A DNA stretch of 64,000 nt from Amia ocellicauda. Its lineage: Eukaryota; Chordata; Actinopteri; Amiiformes; Amiidae. Positions 58,336-64,000 of this stretch are shown piece by piece (within the stretch, counting starts at the first letter, position 1; each line of letters starts with the position of its first letter). The stretch covers positions 36,111,227 to 36,175,226 of the forward strand of contig NC_089863.1 in the NCBI RefSeq assembly GCF_036373705.1, given 5' to 3'. Position numbers and translations under genes: made by a program. The notes below the pieces were generated by a model that worked only from the letters and a program-made list of their open reading frames with translations, ran no database searches and was not told where the DNA came from.

Positions 58336-58669
58336 ACCGGTATTGTAGTCAATGTGTTTATAACCTTTTTTGTTTAACGATTTGTGTGTTATCCTATGGG
58401 ATCCCATGGTCTTTGATTTGGTCACGGAAGTGATTTGTCTTTGATTTGTTGATCTAGAGTTGAATTTTAATTAGTTTTTCCCTTTTGTATAATTAGTGTA
58501 GTGCTACATTTAGTCTTTGTTTTTAAATAAATTTGACAATTTATATCTTTGGAATTGGTGTCTGCGTCCAATTATTACAGAAATTGAGTTCTACAAGACT
58601 CCAGGATTCGTGATAAGGTGATACTATGAATTCACTTCTTTAATTGAAATTTAAAAGTGTACCTTACGC

Positions 58670-58673
<4 letters not shown>
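58336..58673 (+). mobile_element. LTR 'D', 3' part
   Basis: Matches the last 340 bases of the LTR at 39,887-41,720, ending ACCTTACGCTACA, next to an AT/TATG run. It occupies the place held by the Tx1-type ORF2 end in the left arm. Confidence 0.85.
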
Positions 58674-58674
<1 letters not shown>

Positions 58675-58720
<46 letters not shown>

Positions 58721-58773
58721 CTATGTATGTATGTCCAATTGCTTTGACAATACAAATGAATAGAATTGAGAGG

Positions 58774-58804
<31 letters not shown>

Positions 58805-59345
58805 TGACAAACAGAAAAACAGACAGACATAGACACACACACACACACACACAGAGCCAGCCAGCCAGCCAGCTCAGCGATGACATCACGAGCCTCTCTC
58901 AGCTGACTGCTATGACATCACAGAGCACGTACATTCCGTTGCTTGCCGTCTGTCAACCACTCAGTCACTGCCAGCCAGACTGGCTGGCTGGCTGGATGGG
59001 GGGGCTGCTTGCTGCTGCTGCGTACCTTAGCAAGCTTATTTGCTTGACCGGCCTTCCTACTCCTCTGCCCACATGCCCACCTATGCCCGATCTGCTGTTC
59101 ACCTGGATCACAGCTCCGCCCCAACAAGGCAGATCCTCCCAAAAATGGTACAAACTCACCCACGATCCCCTCCACGGAAAGCTTTAGCAAAAGGCAAAAG
59201 CGTTATACGTAATGAAGAGGAACCCGAGTCCAAGACGCATCCGACCAGCCATACATATTTGTGTGTATTAAAGATCACATTTTCTTACATTTAGTTTTTC
59301 TGTACTTTATTACATCTTATTGTGATTTATAAATGTATTGTTTCT
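58675..59345 (+). mobile_element. Unit B (copy 6, right arm)
   Basis: Opposite strand to the other copies. It begins with AT (58,678-58,712) and TATG runs and a LINE tail, then CAGA/CACA runs, the GC-rich head, and the second LINE tail variant ending before 59,350. Confidence 0.75.
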
Positions 59346-59741
59346 TTTCCATATGTATGTATGTATGTATGTGTGTGTGTGTGTGTCTGTCTCTGTGTGA
59401 AAGTGAGTGTGTGTGTCTGTACGTGTGTGTGCCTGTCTCTGTGTGAAAGTGAGTGTGTGTGTGTGTGTGTGTATGTCTGTCTGTGAAAGTGTGTGTGTGT
59501 GGGTGTGAGTGTCTGTCTGTCTGTCTGTCATGTAACTCGCACATCTGTGAGGGCACCATTTTTGCAGAAGAGATGTACACATTTTGGAGCAACATATGCT
59601 GCCATCCAGACATCATCTTTTCCAGTGACGTCCCTGCATTTTCAAAAAGATCACATTTTATTACATTTTGTTTATCTGTACTTTATTACATCTTATTGTG
59701 ATTTATACTTGTAATGTTTCTTTTCCATATATATGTATGTA
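59346..59741. repeat. TG microsatellite, DD34E scrap and second LINE tail
   Basis: TG/TCTG runs (59,355-59,528), a 115-bp piece of the DD34E transposase (59,529-59,640) and a repeat of the LINE tail (59,650-59,735). This block is a local duplication not present in the left arm. Confidence 0.75.
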
Positions 59742-61002
59742 CAGTGGGGGAAAAAAGTATTTGATCCCCTGCTGATTTTGTACGTTTGCCCACTGACAAA
59801 GAAATGATCAGTCTATAATTTTAATGGTAGGTGTATTTTAACAGTGAGAGACAGAATAACAGCCAAAAAATCCAGAAAAATGCATTTCAAAAAAGTTATA
59901 CATTGATTTGCATGTTAATGAGGGAAATAAGTATTTGACCCATTTTCAATGCCCTGGCTTAGGGAAGGAGGTTCTCACCCATGATTTGACGGTACATGGC
60001 CCCGTCCATCGTCCCTTTGATGCGGTGCAGTTGTCCTGTCCCCTTAGCAGAAAAACAGCCCCAAAGCATAATGTTTCCACCTCCTTGTTTGATGGTGGGA
60101 ATGGTGTTCTTGGGGTCATTCCTCCTCCTCCAAACACGGCGAGTTGAGTTGATGGCAAACAGCTTGATTTTGGTCTCATCTGAGACCACTTTCACCCAGT
60201 TCTCCTCTGAATCATTCAGATGTTCATTGGCAAACTTCAGACGGGCCTGTACATGTGCTTTCTTGAGCAGGGGGACCTTGCGGGGGCGCTGCAGGATTTC
60301 AGTCCTTCATGGCGTAGTGTGTTACCAATTGTTTTCTTGGTGACTATGGTCCCAGCTACCTTGAGATCATTAACAAGATCCTCCCATGTAGTTCTGGGCT
60401 GATTCCTCACCGTTCTCATGATCATTGAAACTCCACGAGGTGAGATCTTGCATGGAGCCCCAGACTGAGGGAGACTGACAGTTATTTTGTGTTTCTTCCA
60501 TTTGCGAATAATCGCACCAACTGTTGTCACCTTCTCACCAAGCTGCTTGGTGATGGTCTTGTAGCCCATTCCAGCCTTGTGTAGGTCTACAATCTTGTCC
60601 CTGACATCCTTGGACAGCTCTTTGGTCTTGGCCATGGTGGAGAGTTTGGAATCTGATTGATTGATTGCTTCTGTGGACAGGTGTCTTTTATACAGGTAAT
60701 GAGCTGAGATTAGGAGCACTCCCTTTAAGAGAGTGCTCCTAATCTCAGCTCGTTACCTGTATGAAAGACACCTGGGAGCCAGAAATCTTGCTGATTGATA
60801 GGGGATCAAATACTTATTTCCCTCATTAACATGCAAATCAATTTATAACTTTTTTGAAATGCGTTTTTCTGGATTTTCTTGTTGTTATTCTGTCTCTCAC
60901 TGCTAAAATACACCTACCATTAAAATTATAGACTGATCATTTCTTTGTCAGTGGGCAAACGTACAAAATCAGCAGGGGATCAAATACTTTTTTCCCTCAC
61001 TG
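59742..61002 (-). mobile_element. Tc1-like transposon with long inverted repeats
   Basis: About 200-bp terminal repeats start CAGTGGGGGAAAAAAGTATT and mirror as CAGTGAGGGAAAAAAG, flanked by TA inside a TATG run. It is present only in the right arm, so it arrived after the duplication. About 1.26 kb, shorter than a full Tc1, with internal loss in the transposase. Confidence 0.92.
59946..60638 (-). pseudogene. Tc1-like transposase, internally deleted
   Basis: The N-terminal domain starts [20 protein letters not shown] at 60,638 and includes the two DNA-binding helix-turn-helix parts ([40 protein letters not shown]). The frame continues to about 60,237. A second piece (60,195-59,946) has the RRVWRRR and [18 protein letters not shown] segments found between the first and second catalytic acids. 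No DDE triad survives in the visible pieces, so it is inactive but may be mobilised by a related enzyme. Confidence 0.88.
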
Positions 61003-61055
61003 TATGTATGTATGTATGTATGTATGTAAGTGTGTGTGTGTCTGTCTCTGTGTGA

Positions 61056-61105
<50 letters not shown>

Positions 61106-61204
61106 GTCTGTCTGTGAAAGTGTGTGTGTGTGTGTGTGTGTGTGTGCCTGTCTGTGAAAGTGTGTGTGTGTGTGTGGGTGTGACAGTGTGTATGAGTGTC
61201 TGTC
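61003..61204. repeat. TATG and TG microsatellite
   Basis: Target site of the Tc1-like insertion, continuing with long TG runs broken by CTGTGAAAG. Confidence 0.85.
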
Positions 61205-61640
61205 TGTCATGTAACTCGCACATCTGTGAGGGCACCATTTTTGCAGAAAGAGATGTACACATTTTGGAGCAACATATGCTGCCATCCAGACATCATCTTT
61301 TCCAGGGACGTCCCTGCATTTTTCAGCAGGATAACGCCAAACCACATTCTGCTCAGATTTCAAGCGCATGGTTGCGTAGGCAGAGAGTGCGGGTGCTAGC
61401 ATGGCCTGCCTGCAGTCCTGACCTGTCTCCGAATTGAGAATGTGTGGCGCACTATGAAGTGCAAATTAAGACAACGAAGGCCCTGTGCAGTTGCGCAGCT
61501 GAGGAAATGCATAATGGATGAATGGGGGAAAATCCCGCTTGCTAAACTTAACCAAGTGGTGTCTTCAGTGCCCAAGTGCTTAATAAGTGTTATTAAAAGA
61601 AAAGGTGATGTTACATAGTGGTAAACAGTCGACTGTCCCA
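61205..61640 (+). pseudogene. DD34E Tc1 transposase, C-terminal half (right)
   Basis: Mirror of 32,430-32,880. HICEGT, QQDNAKPHSAQ and SPDLSPN are kept, with the same stop before the Glu. Confidence 0.85.
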
Positions 61641-61888
61641 ACTTTCTTGGTTTCTTTTCACTGCTAATGAGATGCTGTAGAGTGAGTTTTCAGGAGCTCT
61701 AATCGTATTGATGAATTCATGCAGCATTTGTAATTGAATTTCAAAAAGAAATCCTTGCTGTCTGGCCTGTGTGTATGAGATGTACTCTGTCAATCTTTGG
61801 CTAACAACTGAAACATTGGTAGAACAGAAATGGCAACATAAAAAAGAAAAGTACATTTTAAAAGAGCACATTAAATAGGATGAATATA

Positions 61889-64000
61889 CAGTTTTTTACA
61901 ATCACTTTGTCACTAATTTCAGAACCTTGATGTCATTTTTCAAAACTAGACACAAAACTCAAAACGGTCATCACTTGTAACACAGGCTGTCCAATGTTCA
62001 AAACATTGCATTGTGCATTCATATCTTTAAAGAAACCTAGCACTTGCAGACTTGTTGGTTCAAATAATTCATTTATCATGAAATACCATAGTAAAATTTA
62101 TTTAGATCACCCACACAGAAGATACCGATAGTTTCACTGTGTAGTTGTTCGTACAATCATTAAATATTGTAGTACAAAATATGTGATACATGTTTCATTA
62201 TGGTACTACACATAAATACATCACTGTAAAAGGACTAGTAGAGAGAATACTACAGACACAGTGGAATCATTGAACAAAATCTGAAATGTATTGATGCAAT
62301 ACAATCAAATCACACCATAGGTTTCTTTGAAGCCATGCAACAATAATTAGCTACAAAAAAGAACAAAACTACAGTAAAATGTCAACTGCAGTGTTCCTCA
62401 CCTGGCTTAGTGTAAAACAAAGGATTGATTACTGTACTTCTGAATTTCCATCAGCCCTGTGTTCAGGTTCAGGTTCTCACAACCATTTTTCACAAGAGGC
62501 ATCTTGAAACTGAACATACCTGAACATACTCAGTCATCAGCTGCTTCACTCTGTCTGCATTTCTTTCAAAAGGCACACTATACTCTGTGCTACACATTGG
62601 TATGCAGTATACAGTCATTTGACAATTGAGAGTAGCCTAATGTTTAGTGCATGCTGAAGACTTGCCGCTTCTCAGTACGGAAATTTCTGATGATTGAGGC
62701 CACAGTTGATCCTGAGTTGATTCTGAGGTTTGATTGAATCATTGTAGCTGCCTCAGTCATGGTCATGCCATGATTTACAACATGCTCTACAACTATTTCT
62801 CGGATTTCACTGGACACTATTTGCTGTTGCTGCCGCTGTCTGGTCCGTGGCCTTGTCCTCTACCACGTTCCCCCAACACCTCTCAAATGAGGCCCATGGC
62901 TGCCTCTCTGGTGAGGCCTAAGCCCTCCTCTATGACGAGGCCCACGACCACCTCTCAGAAGGGGTGCATGTCCCCTTCCATTCCTTTGACCACCACGTCT
63001 TCCTCCTCCCACTGCTTGACCTCTATTGTGACCTGGATGACTTGCCGGCTCCATGTTATCACTGTGTTGCTGGGGTGGATAGCACTCATTTCACTCGATA
63101 CTCGTACCACAATGTGAAATCAATCATCAATAACCAGTTGGCAGTATTGGAAAAGCAATTACAAGGGCCTGCATACATACAGTAATGTCAAATCTGATGT
63201 GGAAGAACAATCATCTTCAACCAGGTTGGAGCGTTAGTTGCAATGCCTTTAATACACGCAGCGTGGAGAGGAACAGTGACTCAAGTAGATCCCAAAGTCG
63301 CTCTGCCTTCATTTTAACAGTCAGAGCTTTTATACACAAAAATCAAAGAGCTGGTTATAATCAGAAAGTCATTACTATGTTATCTTAAAAGTTAGCTAAG
63401 CAGAATTTATATCATTATAGGACAGAGTTCATAGATCAACACATGGATTAGGGAGCAGGCACTTCAATCATACTGTTTGACATTGTCTCCAAGATTCTCA
63501 TCGTAAATAACAAACAGAAATCAAACTACCTTCTGGCCTGACCTTCTAGCTTGACCTTATCTTTCTTAAGTATACAAGAGAGAAAAACAGGTATTAGAGA
63601 AAGAATTTCTAACTTTCCTTCCACACTGAAAACATGGTGTGGAAAAGTGCTACATGATGATGAATGATGATGAAATATTACATCCATAGATAATGTAGTC
63701 CAACTGGTTCATGCTCCTCGGTTATTGGTGTCAATGGATCTCATTATCCTGAAACTTTCATGATCGAAACATGGAATATTGTTTGTCAGTTTCCATAAAA
63801 TTATGCATTAAGAGTAATGCAACAGTCACTTATCATTTTGAGCAGCTGTATCAATTGATAATTAGATCTTTGTAATGAAATGAATAGACAGTGATCTCAG
63901 ATGTAATGTGTGAATTGCATTTTGAAATGGTAATACTTTGATGTTAAGTTGTATCATTTTAGTTCAATGAACAAATGATCTGAGGTTGATGTGTATTGTA
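61889..64000 (-). mobile_element. Element A, right copy
   Basis: Mirror of the left element A, starting CAGTTTTTTACAATCACTTTG after TA at 61,887-61,888 and continuing beyond the window. The transposase remnant lies at about 62,517-63,054 on the minus strand, with the same Arg/Gly-rich start. Confidence 0.88.
63198..63625 (-). mobile_element. Solo LTR 'E' inside element A (right)
   Basis: 428 bp, flanked on both sides by CTGA (TCAG on the element's strand), a clean 4-bp target duplication. Same site as the left-arm copy. Confidence 0.88.

Larger units (their letters stand above)
54288..64000 (-). repeat. Right arm of long inverted duplication
   Basis: Reverse complement of the left arm with few substitutions by eye. 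It differs by a Tc1-like insertion (59,742-61,002) and extra microsatellite and LINE-tail sequence. It also has LTR 'D' sequence in place of the LINE ORF2 end and a 1.26-kb deletion at 58,290/58,291. It runs off the window at a point matching about 30,066. Confidence 0.93.

Overview
The window looks like a repeat-dense stretch of a ray-finned fish genome. The reasons are the AT-rich intronic DNA with GT-AG introns, a vertebrate-type 5S rRNA tandem array, several fish-type Tc1/mariner transposons, LINEs whose first ORF carries an esterase domain or is of the Tx1 type, a Gmr1-like LTR retrotransposon, old endogenous retrovirus pieces and long GT/CT/CATA microsatellites. Species cannot be told from the sequence.

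Layout. 1-0.7 kb: retroviral gag remnant (minus). 0.7-3.1 kb: little that is recognisable. 3.2-5.0 kb: ORF1 fragment of an esterase-type LINE (minus). 5.0-6.2 kb: chimeric LINE-tail repeat ('unit B') and an LTR piece. 6.2-11.3 kb: Gmr1-like element (minus) with integrase ahead of reverse transcriptase. 11.3-17.8 kb: unit B and a nearly full-length esterase-type LINE (minus). 17.9-19.05 kb: Tc1-type transposon. 19.05-26.8 kb: 23 tandem 5S rRNA-like genes, period about 334 bp. 26.8-29.9 kb: LTR and unit B pieces.

From 29.9 kb to the window end lies the main structure, a long imperfect inverted duplication. The left arm (29.93-39.89 kb) is mirrored by 54.29-64.00 kb and runs off the window. Each arm carries the same Tc1/mariner-type transposon ('element A') with a solo LTR in it, a DD34E Tc1 fragment, a unit B copy, and a six-exon BEN-domain gene. 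The 3' end of that gene is replaced by antisense sequence of a Tx1-type LINE. All exon junctions of the BEN gene keep frame in both copies. The left arm alone keeps a head-to-head set of three small exons on the minus strand.

The spacer (39.9-54.3 kb) holds a third, rearranged copy of element A. There the same retroviral insertion site still contains proviral internal sequence. It also holds a gag-protease LTR element, and a Tc1 transposon split into two halves 11 kb apart in opposite orientation. Each half abuts one end of the same LTR family with the same GGTG flank. This points to an inversion through LTR-LTR recombination inside the duplicated block.

The only plausible host genes are the two BEN-domain copies, the small-exon gene beside the left one, and the 5S genes if transcribed. 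The rest is mobile DNA whose nesting gives a relative insertion order. Exon calls rest on splice consensus and frame alone; percent identities were not computed.
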